64,000 bases of DNA from an uncultured Lachnospiraceae bacterium (GTDB taxonomy: Bacteria > Bacillota > Clostridia > Lachnospirales > Lachnospiraceae), in contig CAMQTN010000007.1 in NCBI GenBank assembly GCA_947037115.1, positions 1 to 64,000 on the forward strand, read 5' to 3'. The translations under genes and the position numbers were made by a program. The notes below the pieces were generated by a model. The model ran no database searches, was not told the origin of the DNA, and saw only the letters and a program-made list of their open reading frames with translations. Below are positions 34,847-42,854 of this stretch, in pieces (positions within the stretch are counted from its first letter, which is position 1; every line of letters begins with the position of its first letter).

Positions 34847-35746
34847 ATGCAGGGAAAAATCATGAAAGGGATCGCCGGTTTCTACTATGTGCATGTGGAA
34901 GGGCACGGCGTCTATGAGTGTAAGGCAAAGGGAATATTCAGAAAAGAGGGCGTCAGGCCGTTAGTAGGGGATGATGTAGAGCTGGATGTGCTGGATGAGA
35001 CAGGCAGACTTGGCAATATCCGTCAGATCTTACCGAGGAAAAGCGCGCTGGTGCGCCCGGCTGTGGCCAATGTGGATCAGGCGCTGGTTCTCTTTGCCAT
35101 CGTGAAGCCCAATCCGAATTTTAATCTGCTGGACCGGTTTTTGATCCGCATGGAACAACAGGAACTTCCCACGGTTATCTGCTTTAACAAGGAGGACATC
35201 GCTTCCGCGCAGGAGAAGGAAGCCCTGCAGAGGGCCTACGAGACCTGTGGGTATCAGGTGTTATTTATAAGCGCGCTGGAGAACCGGGGTGTAGATCAGG
35301 TGAGGGCGATCCTTGCGGGGAAGACGACCACGCTGGCAGGTCCCAGCGGCGTCGGAAAGTCGTCTCTGATCAATCAGCTCTCGCCGGATACACACATGGA
35401 GACGGGAGAGATCAGCGAAAAGATCGAGAGGGGACGGCACACCACCAGACATTCGCAGATCATTGCGCTGGGCGGGGAAACTTACATCGTTGATACGCCC
35501 GGTTTTACTTCTCTGGACATCCCTGACATTACCAAGGAAGAGCTGGGGGGATATTACCCGGAGTTTCGGGCGTATGAGCCTGTTTGCAAATTCCGGGGCT
35601 GTGCGCATTTGAGCGAGCCGTCCTGTGGGGTGAAAGAGGCTGTGGAGGCGGGAAATATCAGCCCTGTGCGGTATGAGAATTATAAAATTCTGTATCGGGA
35701 ACTGAAAGAGATGAAAAGAGAAAGGCACAAAAGGCTTTCTGTGTAG
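34847..35746 (+). CDS. rsgA: ribosome small subunit-dependent GTPase RsgA
   Basis: Circularly permuted GTPase of 299 residues that matures the 30S subunit. An N-terminal OB-fold (GIAGFYYVHVEGHGVYECKAKG), G4 FNKEDI before G1 GPSGVGKSS, G3 DTPGF, and a C-terminal zinc site with CKFRGCAHLSEPSC. The track start is a TTG at 34838. The ATG at 34847 matches the usual MQGKI(I)KGIAG start, and an ATG at 34862 with AGGGA before it is another option. It is the last core gene before the accessory island. Confidence 0.95.
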   Translation: MQGKIMKGIAGFYYVHVEGHGVYECKAKGIFRKEGVRPLVGDDVELDVLDETGRLGNIRQILPRKSALVRPAVANVDQALVLFAIVKPNPNFNLLDRFLIRMEQQELPTVICFNKEDIASAQEKEALQRAYETCGYQVLFISALENRGVDQVRAILAGKTTTLAGPSGVGKSSLINQLSPDTHMETGEISEKIERGRHTTRHSQIIALGGETYIVDTPGFTSLDIPDITKEELGGYYPEFRAYEPVCKFRGCAHLSEPSCGVKEAVEAGNISPVRYENYKILYRELKEMKRERHKRLSV

Positions 35747-35780
35747 AAAAAGAACAACAGTTAGTAGTTAATCAGAGGTC

Positions 35781-35815
35781 AGAAAGGTTCTGTGTAATGC
35801 AGGGCTTTTCTTTTT
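35781..35815 (+). terminator. probable terminator after rsgA
   Basis: AGAAAG pairs with CTTTTCT (one extra T) with an internal CTG/CAG pairing, followed by TTTTTG. It is imperfect but well placed at the end of the prpC-prkC-rsgA unit. Confidence 0.45.
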
Positions 35816-35901
35816 GATTTTGATAAAGATCAAATGAATAAATGGGATTTTGGCGTAATCGGCATTGTGGAAACACGCCTTGGAGAGGAGAGCATCACTC
35901 T

Positions 35902-37152
35902 ATGAAAAACGAAAAACTTCTTAATGCGATTGGAAAAATCGATGATAATGTTATTTTTGGCGCAGGCAACGATACGAAAGTAAAGAAAAAGCATGTTTGG
36001 CTAAAATGGGGGTCTGCGGCAGTTTGCCTTGCTTTGGCCGTATTTGCTGGTATACGGTTAATTCCAAACAGCAATTCCCCGGAAGAAATTGAAGATACGC
36101 AGTTAATTCCAGACAGCAATTCTCCAGAAGAACTGCCCACACTTCCCATGCTTTCTGTTTCAGAGAGCACAAATGCAGCAACGGGGTTTGAGGGGTATAT
36201 GGTCTATGAAATATCTGAATTGGTCAATGCAAATCCTTGGAATGAAGACACGGAAATATCCGCCTTACCCGTTTATCAAAACCCACTATCGTATGATGAA
36301 AATTTGATTGTGCATGGTGCAGACTTTGAAGTAATGAAAGACGTTTTGCTTGAAATTGCAGACCGTTTTGGCATGGATACGGACAATCTTACTATTTCAG
36401 ATAATTCCATGAGTGCTGAAGACCAGGCTGCTGTATTGGAAAAGACCGATGGGGATGTTCCTGACGGTTATTTCAATCCGACAGAGGTTATTGTCAGAGA
36501 AAATGGTATAAAAATTGAAGTTGATACTGCTCTGACCGCAACTATTACCTTTGACCCGGCAGTCACACTTCCAGACGGATATGAGTTTTCTCACTATTCG
36601 TCCTATGACGATATAGTTTCCGTTGCCGAATATTTGAAAGAAGCATATAAAGACTTATTGGGAATGGATCGTCCCCAAATCAGCATTGCTGGCGGCGATT
36701 ATAATATTTATTTGCAGCAGGGCTATCACATTGAATTTTATAATGCGGCTGACAATATGACAGAGCAAATTCTCAATTATAATTTCAACCGGGCAGCGTT
36801 TTATTGCGATGACAACGGTGACTTGTATATGGCAAGAATTTATCAGCCGGATCTGTCTGAAAAAGTTGCAGATTATCCCAGTATTTCCGCAGGGAAAGCA
36901 GAGGAACTTTTGCTGAACGGAAACTATGTCACCACTGTCCCTTATGAAATGCCCGGAAAAAAGTATATTGCGAAAAGTGAACTTATATATCGGACAAGTA
37001 ACTATGAGGAATACTATATGCCATATTATCGATTCTATATTGAATTGCCCGACATGGAAAAAGATAACGGGATAAAGCATTATGGGGCATATTATGTGCC
37101 TGCCGTTAATGAGTCATATATTACGAATATGCCTGTATGGAAGTCGAACTAA
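35902..37152 (+). CDS. anti-sigma-like single-pass membrane protein
   Basis: Protein of 416 residues with a short cytoplasmic start (MKNEKLLNAIGKIDDNVIFGA), one membrane helix at about 34-52 and a large outside domain. The N-terminus resembles that of clostridial ECF anti-sigma factors, but no sigma factor gene is adjacent. After the helix a 15-residue unit (LIPNSNSPEE...) is repeated. The outside part has no recognised domain; it is rich in aromatic and acidic residues. The ATG at 35902 with GGAGAGGAG is chosen over 35842. The lower GC marks the start of the island. A sensor or lipid-facing role is only inference. Confidence 0.6.
   Translation: MKNEKLLNAIGKIDDNVIFGAGNDTKVKKKHVWLKWGSAAVCLALAVFAGIRLIPNSNSPEEIEDTQLIPDSNSPEELPTLPMLSVSESTNAATGFEGYMVYEISELVNANPWNEDTEISALPVYQNPLSYDENLIVHGADFEVMKDVLLEIADRFGMDTDNLTISDNSMSAEDQAAVLEKTDGDVPDGYFNPTEVIVRENGIKIEVDTALTATITFDPAVTLPDGYEFSHYSSYDDIVSVAEYLKEAYKDLLGMDRPQISIAGGDYNIYLQQGYHIEFYNAADNMTEQILNYNFNRAAFYCDDNGDLYMARIYQPDLSEKVADYPSISAGKAEELLLNGNYVTTVPYEMPGKKYIAKSELIYRTSNYEEYYMPYYRFYIELPDMEKDNGIKHYGAYYVPAVNESYITNMPVWKSN
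36058..36132 (+). repeat. tandem 45-base repeat in membrane protein gene
   Basis: TTAATTCCAAACAGCAATTC (from 36058) recurs as TTAATTCCAGACAGCAATTC (from 36103), a 45-base period that doubles a Pro/Ser/Asn/Glu-rich linker next to the membrane helix. Confidence 0.8.
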
Positions 37153-37223
37153 CGGATTATAGTTTGTGTTCTGACCAGAAAACAGCTATTTTTGAGGATG
37201 CCTGCTCTGCACTCATGTCACGA

Positions 37224-37252
37224 TTGACATTTGGTGTACAAAATGTTATCCT
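37224..37252 (+). promoter_or_regulatory. promoter of BlaI/M56 operon
   Basis: TTGACA (37224-37229), 17-base spacer, TATCCT (37247-37252). It overlaps the first of two repressor-like boxes. Confidence 0.75.
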
Positions 37253-37276
37253 CTAGTAGAGTACAAAGTGTAATCC
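37236..37276 (+). promoter_or_regulatory. paired BlaI-type operator boxes
   Basis: GTACAAAATGTTATCC (37236-37251) and GTACAAAGTGTAATCC (37261-37276) differ at two positions and are 25 bases apart. The TACA...TGT(A) pattern is that of BlaI/MecI operators. The first covers the -10 element and the second covers the predicted start region, a layout expected for autorepression by the BlaI-type protein downstream. Confidence 0.65.
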
Positions 37277-37289
37277 ACTGGAGGAGGAA

Positions 37290-37387
37290 GGTTGAATAAA
37301 TTCTCTGATGAGCAATTTATTCAACCAGAAATTTGTGCAGAAGCATCACAAATTCTCTTGAGCGCAGAGCAGAATCTGATATTCTGC
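37290..37387 (+). promoter_or_regulatory. three-hairpin leader of the BlaI-type gene
   Basis: Hairpin 1 (37290-37326): GGTTGAATAAATT and AATTTATTCAACC form 13 perfect pairs, plus CTC/GAG inside. Hairpin 2 (37330-37354): AATTTGTG/CACAAATT, 8 pairs. Hairpin 3 (37369-37387): GCAGAAT/ATTCTGC, 7 pairs. A small GCAT/ATGC hairpin follows before the RBS. None has a clear T run. It may be a regulatory leader or a small repeat element. Confidence 0.6.
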
Positions 37388-37428
37388 CCGCGTTCCTCGG
37401 CATAGAATGCTTCGGAATGGAGGTAAAA

Positions 37429-37806
37429 ATGCAGCAAATATCAGATTATGAATTGGAACTTATGAAAATTATTTGGGCTAACGGCGGCACAGCTTTATAT
37501 GCGGAAATTGTCAAGGCGTTAGAGGATAAAGGGACTCCGTGGACGAAAAACACAATTATAACGTTGCTCTCGCGTCTGACTAATAAGGGCTTTTTGAAAG
37601 CAAGTAAAACAGGTTTTCGCAATCGGTATATTGCGGTTGTTTTAGAAACGGACTATCAGGAGGAGCAGACAAAAACCCTGCTGGATAAACTCTATGAAGG
37701 CAATGCGAAAGGTCTTGTTTCCACGCTTATTCAAAAAGACTTGCTTTCCCCTGATGATTACGAGGATTTGAGAAGATATTGGAAGGGCGGTGAAGGTGAT
37801 AAATGA
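37429..37806 (+). CDS. BlaI/MecI family transcriptional repressor
   Basis: Winged-helix repressor of 125 residues, the usual size. The DNA-binding part (SDYELELMKIIWANGG...TPWTKNTIITLLSRLTNKGFL) and a C-terminal dimer part are clear. In the family, the partner M56 protease triggers cleavage of the repressor and so derepression. ATG at 37429 with GGAGGT is chosen; the track start at 37333 lies in the hairpin leader. It overlaps the M56 gene by 4 bases (ATGA). Confidence 0.93.
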   Translation: MQQISDYELELMKIIWANGGTALYAEIVKALEDKGTPWTKNTIITLLSRLTNKGFLKASKTGFRNRYIAVVLETDYQEEQTKTLLDKLYEGNAKGLVSTLIQKDLLSPDDYEDLRRYWKGGEGDK

Positions 37807-39803
37807 GGGAAACACTAAAAGTTGTTTTATCGCTTTCCCTTTCCGGGACTCTGCTGATTCTTTTGCTTTTCCTGCTCCTTTCTTTGCTCAAAGGGCGGTT
37901 GAGCAAACGATGGCAGTATTATATCTGGCTCGTGGTGGTTGCCCGGCTGTTGTTTCCATTTGCGCCGGAAACAAACCTGATGGCAGCCCTTTTTCAAGGG
38001 ATTGACCAGGCAGCGGAACAGGCAGAGGGAGTTTCCACTTATACGCAGCAGGGCAGCATAGTTGATAAATCTCAAACAGACGAAGTGACAGATGGGAAAA
38101 ATAATCTGTATAGTGAACAAACAGATCCGGCGGAATCGGTCAATAGTCCTGTTAGAAGCAGCGTATCAACGGTATGGCAAAGCCTTTGGATCGGCTGGCT
38201 GGCAGCAGCGCTCATTCTGTTTGTTCGGAAAATCACGATTTATCAGGACTTTGTTAAATATATTCGGGCTGGTTGTGTGGAAGTGGCGGATATTGATTTG
38301 TTGGAACGGTTTGGAAAACTGGTGGAGCAAAACCGGATAAAAACCACGGTAGAGCTATGCGCGAATAATCTGATTTCCTCACCGTTGTTGATTGGGTTTT
38401 TCCGCCCCTGCATTATGCTTCCTGCTGCTGACCTGCCGCCTGCAGATTTTGACTATACCATCCGGCATGAATTGATGCACTTCAAGCGGCGGGATATGTT
38501 TTATAAATGGCTGGTACAGTTTACTGTCTGTATACATTGGTTTAATCCGTTTGTTTGCCTGATGAGCCGGGAAATAGGCAGGTTATGTGAGCTTTCCTGT
38601 GATGAGGCTGTCATATGGGAACTTGACACACAGGGGCGGCGTGCCTATGGAGATACCTTACTAAATGCCATAGGGATCGGTGGAAGCTATAAGGATTCTC
38701 TTGTTTCCCTGACATTGAACGAAAGCAAGGAATTATTGAAAGAAAGGCTGGATGCAATTAAGAATTTTAAGAAAATACCCCAATGGGCAGTTTTTACATC
38801 CCTGTTTCTTACGGTTATGCTTGTCTGTAGTTTTAGCTTTCTGGGAGCGTATGCAGCTAATACACATAATGGGGCATATCTTGATGCCGGGGCGAATACC
38901 GTTTCTTTACGTACACATTCGGTTGAACTCATCGGCTTTCGACAAGGGGAAGAGACAACAACCAAAGAAGTTGCAATTCACATTACAGAAGACGATGCTA
39001 AAATTCAGTTAAATGCGGCTGCCGACGGGGACAGCCACAGAACGCTTGAAGTGATTGATCCAAATGGTGAAGTGGTAAGAACATATACATTTAATCAAGA
39101 TGGATTTATAGCAGGAAGTCAGGAGTACCTTTATGGAAAGGATATGATTATGGTGACAGATGTTGTGTATCCCGGCACCTGGTATGTGCGGTTAAGTACA
39201 GATCAGACACCGGCTGAAAAAACATCTGTAACCGCAAAGCTGATTGCTCCATTTGTGTGGGGGTTTGCATCTGATGCGGATGAAGCATCTGCTGAGATTG
39301 CGGATGATTCTCCGCTGTCAGGTCAGAGGTATGATTATTACAGATCTTACGAGCAAACGAAAGAGGATATTCAAAATGGCTATATCGTGAATACAGGTGT
39401 TTCCTTTTCAGAACAGGCCATGCCAACGGTAATAGACGGGCGGGGAACCCGCTTTTATGTGAATCATGACAATAGTATCGATATTTCAATCACACTAAAA
39501 AATCTTATAGATGGAACTGGTCGTGATAGCTGGATGCCTGATTCCTTTGTAAGTTTTGAGGTGTATGACCCGTCAGGTAAAGTCGCCTATTCTTTTTATA
39601 AGGAAGGAACAGACATAGAAAATGCGGTTGACATAAATACTGAATTAGAGGTATATCCGGGAGAGTGGCAGTATAAAATTTCTTTTGCATATACGACGAA
39701 TGGCATCGATCCGTCGGACATGGAAATTGCAGTTAGGTATAAAACCATATTTGAGGATGATATTCAATGGCTTGTTGATAACAAACTTAATATGGTTAAT
39801 TAA
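37803..39803 (+). CDS. M56 (BlaR1-like) sensor peptidase with non-PBP outer domain
   Basis: Membrane sensor protease of 666 residues. Two N-terminal membrane helices, a third at about residue 120, then the M56 zinc protease with HELMH at 222-226 and the second motif ELSCDEAV, and a last membrane helix at about 325-348. In BlaR1/MecR1 the outside part is a penicillin-binding domain with STxK. Here the last 310 residues contain no such motif; they look like two beta-sandwich units (THSVELIGFRQGEETTTKEVAIHI...; YVNHDNSIDISITLKNLIDG...). So the signal is unlikely to be a beta-lactam. Coupled to the BlaI-type gene by ATGA. Confidence 0.85.
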   Translation: MRETLKVVLSLSLSGTLLILLLFLLLSLLKGRLSKRWQYYIWLVVVARLLFPFAPETNLMAALFQGIDQAAEQAEGVSTYTQQGSIVDKSQTDEVTDGKNNLYSEQTDPAESVNSPVRSSVSTVWQSLWIGWLAAALILFVRKITIYQDFVKYIRAGCVEVADIDLLERFGKLVEQNRIKTTVELCANNLISSPLLIGFFRPCIMLPAADLPPADFDYTIRHELMHFKRRDMFYKWLVQFTVCIHWFNPFVCLMSREIGRLCELSCDEAVIWELDTQGRRAYGDTLLNAIGIGGSYKDSLVSLTLNESKELLKERLDAIKNFKKIPQWAVFTSLFLTVMLVCSFSFLGAYAANTHNGAYLDAGANTVSLRTHSVELIGFRQGEETTTKEVAIHITEDDAKIQLNAAADGDSHRTLEVIDPNGEVVRTYTFNQDGFIAGSQEYLYGKDMIMVTDVVYPGTWYVRLSTDQTPAEKTSVTAKLIAPFVWGFASDADEASAEIADDSPLSGQRYDYYRSYEQTKEDIQNGYIVNTGVSFSEQAMPTVIDGRGTRFYVNHDNSIDISITLKNLIDGTGRDSWMPDSFVSFEVYDPSGKVAYSFYKEGTDIENAVDINTELEVYPGEWQYKISFAYTTNGIDPSDMEIAVRYKTIFEDDIQWLVDNKLNMVN

Positions 39804-39869
39804 GTCACTATTTCTATTTTACCGCGGCTGTGGATATTTCATCTGAGACTATTGCCGAAAGAGGTTTCC

Positions 39870-39974
39870 ATGCCTGTATATGTCGGGGCTGATTTCAGTG
39901 GAATGTCAGTAACCGTGCAGGAGCCTGTGGGCATGGGTATCAACGGAATTGAGAAAGGAGAGGTCATGTTATGA
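39870..39974 (+). pseudogene. small frame after M56 gene, coupled to lipoprotein gene
   Basis: A 34-codon frame (MPVYVGADFSGMSVTVQEPV...EKGEVML) in the same frame as the M56 gene after its stop. Its stop overlaps the next gene by ATGA, as real upstream genes do in this window. No RBS was seen for its own ATG. It could be the tail of a lost or shortened gene, or chance. Confidence 0.3.
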
Positions 39975-40681
39975 AGAATAGAATGATATTATTGTTTGCT
40001 GCGGCAATAATGATTTTTGCAAACAGCGGATGTACTGCCCAGGCGGGTGTTTCGTCCGGCGTTACTTTGGATAGAAAAGAAAGAACAAATTATGATATTG
40101 CGGCTGAAAATATTCACCATGTTAATATCAGCGGCAATGCCCGCTCTGTTATTATCAGGCAGAGTGAAAATGATTATTTTGAATTTTATAATGGGGATCT
40201 GAACACCGGTCATACATATGAAGTCCGATGTGAGGAGAATGGTGATACGGTTGACATCAACATTTTGATGGAAAATGCGGAAGACGATAATGATGTTCTA
40301 GGCTCTCCCGTTATTGCCATACCTCAAAAAGAATTTGAAAAAATTGAAGTGACAGGCGATTTCAGCCATATATCTTTATACACTATAAACGCAGATGTGC
40401 TGGTTCATGCAAACAAATCATTTGTATATCTTGATTTAGAGGCTGATCATTTAGAACACAATATCACGCTGGATGGTTCGGAAGCAGATGCATTTAGAGG
40501 TGTTTCGGTTTATTTGGATAAATTATCTAATAATGTAAGAATGGAGTTGAACGTCATTCAAGGTGGTACAATAAACGATCCGCAGAGCATGCTTAAAGAG
40601 AACATACTTGAATCAGATTCAGGGAAACCGGTCATAAGTATCAATAATACAAAAGAAATAAATCTTTATAGAAAAGAATGA
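39971..40681 (+). CDS. DUF4097-like lipoprotein
   Basis: Exported protein of 236 residues with a lipoprotein signal ending FANSGC (Cys21). The mature part is beta-rich with repeated short strands (NIHHVNISGNARSVIIRQSENDYFEFY, EFEKIEVTGDFSHISLYTI), as in DUF4097 beta-helix proteins. RBS GAAAGGAGAGG. It follows the M56 sensor, so it is likely in the same regulon. Function is unknown; a surface or sensor-accessory role is inference. Confidence 0.7.
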   Translation: MKNRMILLFAAAIMIFANSGCTAQAGVSSGVTLDRKERTNYDIAAENIHHVNISGNARSVIIRQSENDYFEFYNGDLNTGHTYEVRCEENGDTVDINILMENAEDDNDVLGSPVIAIPQKEFEKIEVTGDFSHISLYTINADVLVHANKSFVYLDLEADHLEHNITLDGSEADAFRGVSVYLDKLSNNVRMELNVIQGGTINDPQSMLKENILESDSGKPVISINNTKEINLYRKE

Positions 40682-41023
40682 AAGAATACAGTCTTCCCCT
40701 CTGGTAAGGGAGTGGCTTCCGGCTTTCCACTGTGGGAGCAGTGACTATGCTGGCTTTAATTGTATTGTCAGCCCGTCCAGTGCCACCTTTGAGGGAATTA
40801 TGGATCTGGCGGACGGCAGTATGGCAGCGGCAGGCAGGGATATGCCGCTTTGCGGCTGCGGTGGGTGCGATACTCACGGCAGATTTTGTCTGTCGTAAGT
40901 ATCTATTTCCAGAAAATGAACAGGTCGGACAAAAGTAGATAAAAAATTGGAATTTATATGTTACATTATGTTAATGAATAATGACCTGAAAAGAGATGAC
41001 AAACCATTTATCATAATCAGATT
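40682..41023 (+). other. gap with protein-like but unrecognised frame
   Basis: About 340 bases without a confident gene. One frame, open up to the stop at 40896-40898, reads SSDYAGFNCIVSPSSATFEGIMDLADGS..., ending in a cysteine-rich CGCGGC stretch. It is more protein-like than the overlapping track ORF at 40732-40938. It has no start with RBS and may be a gene remnant. Confidence 0.35.
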
Positions 41024-41233
41024 TTGTGCGCCCAAGGGAAGGCAAAGAAGGAAGATTTAGACCACATTGAGCAGAAATTTCATGTAAAAATCCCTGCGGA
41101 AGTGCGGGAACACTATCTGATGTATAATGGCGGTTATCCGGGAAAGCCTGTTTTCATGGACAAAAACGGTGAAGAATACATCATAGGCTGGTTTATTCCT
41201 ATACGGCGCGGGAAAGGACGGTCGGGAAGATGA
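41024..41233 (+). pseudogene. truncated SMI1/KNR4 (SUKH) immunity-like fragment
   Basis: A 69-residue frame whose middle (DLDHIEQKFHVKIPAEVREHYLMYNGGYPGKPVFM) matches the N-terminal part of SUKH/SMI1-KNR4 domains, which are about twice as long. The start is an unsupported TTG without an RBS, and the end is lost after IIGWFIPIRR. SUKH proteins often give immunity to contact-dependent toxins. It overlaps the next gene by 4 bases. Confidence 0.6.
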
Positions 41234-41577
41234 TGATGAGTAAGTGGTTTAAATATATCGTCGGTTTTGCGGCGCTCTTTTTGGTGATCTGCCTCTTTCG
41301 GGGGTGCTGTGATGCCTTATTTGTCGCAAGCCGGGAGATTTATACCTCGCCCCGGGGGACAAACACCATTATCATTGAGTATGACCATGTATGTCGTCCG
41401 TATGTCTATCAAAAGACATGGTGCGGGAAGCGGAAGATCTGGACCTATCCGGGAGGAGGCTTTATGGAAACAGTTTCTTTCGGTGTGGAATGGCTGGCGG
41501 AGGACGAATTCCGAATGACCTACGATGATAAAGATGATGAATTTGACGAGGAGTATATCATTACAATACCAAAATAA
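41230..41577 (+). CDS. membrane-anchored hypothetical protein
   Basis: Protein of 115 residues with an N-terminal hydrophobic segment (about 5-24, FKYIVGFAALFLVICLF) and an outside domain (TSPRGTNTIIIEYDHVCRPYVYQK...WTYPGGGFMETVSFGVEWL...). The ending DKDDEFDEEYIITIPK is acidic. I do not recognise a named family. It lies in a run of small proteins with immunity-cluster character, so a toxin-immunity role is possible but not shown. Confidence 0.6.
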   Translation: MMMSKWFKYIVGFAALFLVICLFRGCCDALFVASREIYTSPRGTNTIIIEYDHVCRPYVYQKTWCGKRKIWTYPGGGFMETVSFGVEWLAEDEFRMTYDDKDDEFDEEYIITIPK

Positions 41578-41597
41578 ACACTATGGAGGGAATGCGG

Positions 41598-41948
41598 ATG
41601 GGGCAAAACATTCTTGAATTTATGCGGGAAAACGGCATTGCAGTTTTTGCGGAGGCTGACCGGGAGACAGGGGCCGTCCACATAGAAAAACTGGGCAGCC
41701 TGGAAAGCTGGGATTTATTTCAGCAGCTGGTGCTGTTTTCCGATACGGATACCCTGTGTGACAGTACCCGAAGCCAGTTCCCCTTTCAGGTCTTGGGGCA
41801 GGGGGATACCGGATGCCTGCTCTCCTGGCTGGACGGCGGCAGGGCTGCTGCGTTGTTTTTCGACTGCAAGCTGACAGGGGCAGCGTTTACGAAGTGGGTC
41901 AGAGCGCTGGATCAAAGGGTGCGCCAGATGTATGAGCCGGAGAAATAG
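41598..41948 (+). CDS. small hypothetical protein
   Basis: Soluble protein of 116 residues (GQNILEFMRENGIAVFAEADRETGAVHIEK...). The ATG at 41598 with GGAGGG 7 bases upstream is preferred to the one at 41583. No domain is recognised. Its neighbours are a SUKH fragment and other small proteins, suggesting an immunity-gene array. Confidence 0.55.
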   Translation: MGQNILEFMRENGIAVFAEADRETGAVHIEKLGSLESWDLFQQLVLFSDTDTLCDSTRSQFPFQVLGQGDTGCLLSWLDGGRAAALFFDCKLTGAAFTKWVRALDQRVRQMYEPEK

Positions 41949-41996
41949 GCAGCAGCGAATTGAGGGAGTACCGCCTCGCCTTTAGGAGGAACTGTC

Positions 41997-42835
41997 ATGT
42001 TCAGGGACGATATCAAACGGACGATTGGTACTGTGTTGAAGGCAAACGGACACAAGATGACGGAACTGGGGAGCGGGTGTATCTATTACATGAAACGCTT
42101 CTCACCTGAGCTGGCATACTACATCCGATGCAGCGATAACCGAAGCGGTCAGGGAGACATCTCCTTTGATCTGTTCTTTACAGTGGTTGATGTACCCTGC
42201 GATGTCTTTCTCACGTTCGGAGTCGGCCTGCATGTGAAGATCCTGTCCATCTATGAGGGGGTCACGGATGATTTTATGTGCACAAACGAACTCATGACAA
42301 ACGCGGGAGAACAAATCATCGTCATAGAAAACAAGATTGGAAGTCTTGCTCCGGTCATTTTGGATGAATTGGAAAAACCTTACTATATGAACCGAAAGAT
42401 CCCTCATTACCGGCTGGAACGGGAGATTTACCGTCAGGTGGAGGGAGACGAATACGTCCGTCCGGAATTTGACACGCTGAAAAAAGAGATGTGCCGGATC
42501 ATCAAGCGAGGCGGGAAGATATCCTGGCCCATCTGCGGGATTGTGGCTTTCAAAAGGAAATACTGTTGGAAAAATTCTCAAAGGTCAGTCGGGACAAAAA
42601 ATACAAAGCGATGGTGTACCGCTGTATGGGTTATGGGATCGGGGATGCCGTGAAGGTGGAGCTGGTGCGCCGTTCCTCAGGTGAGGTGCTTGTATCAAAG
42701 TGGATGGCAGAGCTGCCCTGCAACGGTTACAGCTCAGAAGGACTCTACCGAACCTATTGGGAGGGTAAGCAGTTTTATATGGTATTCTGGAAAAGCGAGC
42801 CGCATTTAACGGAGGTTGTGGAGATTCCCTTTTGA
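41997..42835 (+). pseudogene. frameshifted hypothetical gene
   Basis: Two track ORFs (41997-42653 and 42491-42835) read as one protein broken by a frameshift near 42490-42530. The first carries MFRDDIKRTIGTVLKANG... to LKKEMCRIIKR, and the second continues with DILAHLRDCGFQKEILLEKFSKV...TEVVEIPF. The sequence needs either one lost base or two extra bases. RBS TAGGAGG precedes the first ATG. The intact protein would be about 275-280 residues, soluble, family not recognised. A sequencing or assembly error is also possible. Confidence 0.6.
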
Positions 42836-42854
42836 CCGGATCGAAAGGTAGGTA

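Noticed and set aside
37290-37387. Intrinsic terminators in the BlaI leader
   Set aside because: The stems have no following T runs and lie between a promoter and its gene.
42480-42486. Programmed -1 frameshift at AAAAAAG
   Set aside because: The heptamer is not in the X XXY YYZ phase of the upstream frame, and protein similarity suggests the break lies further downstream; a simple indel is more likely.
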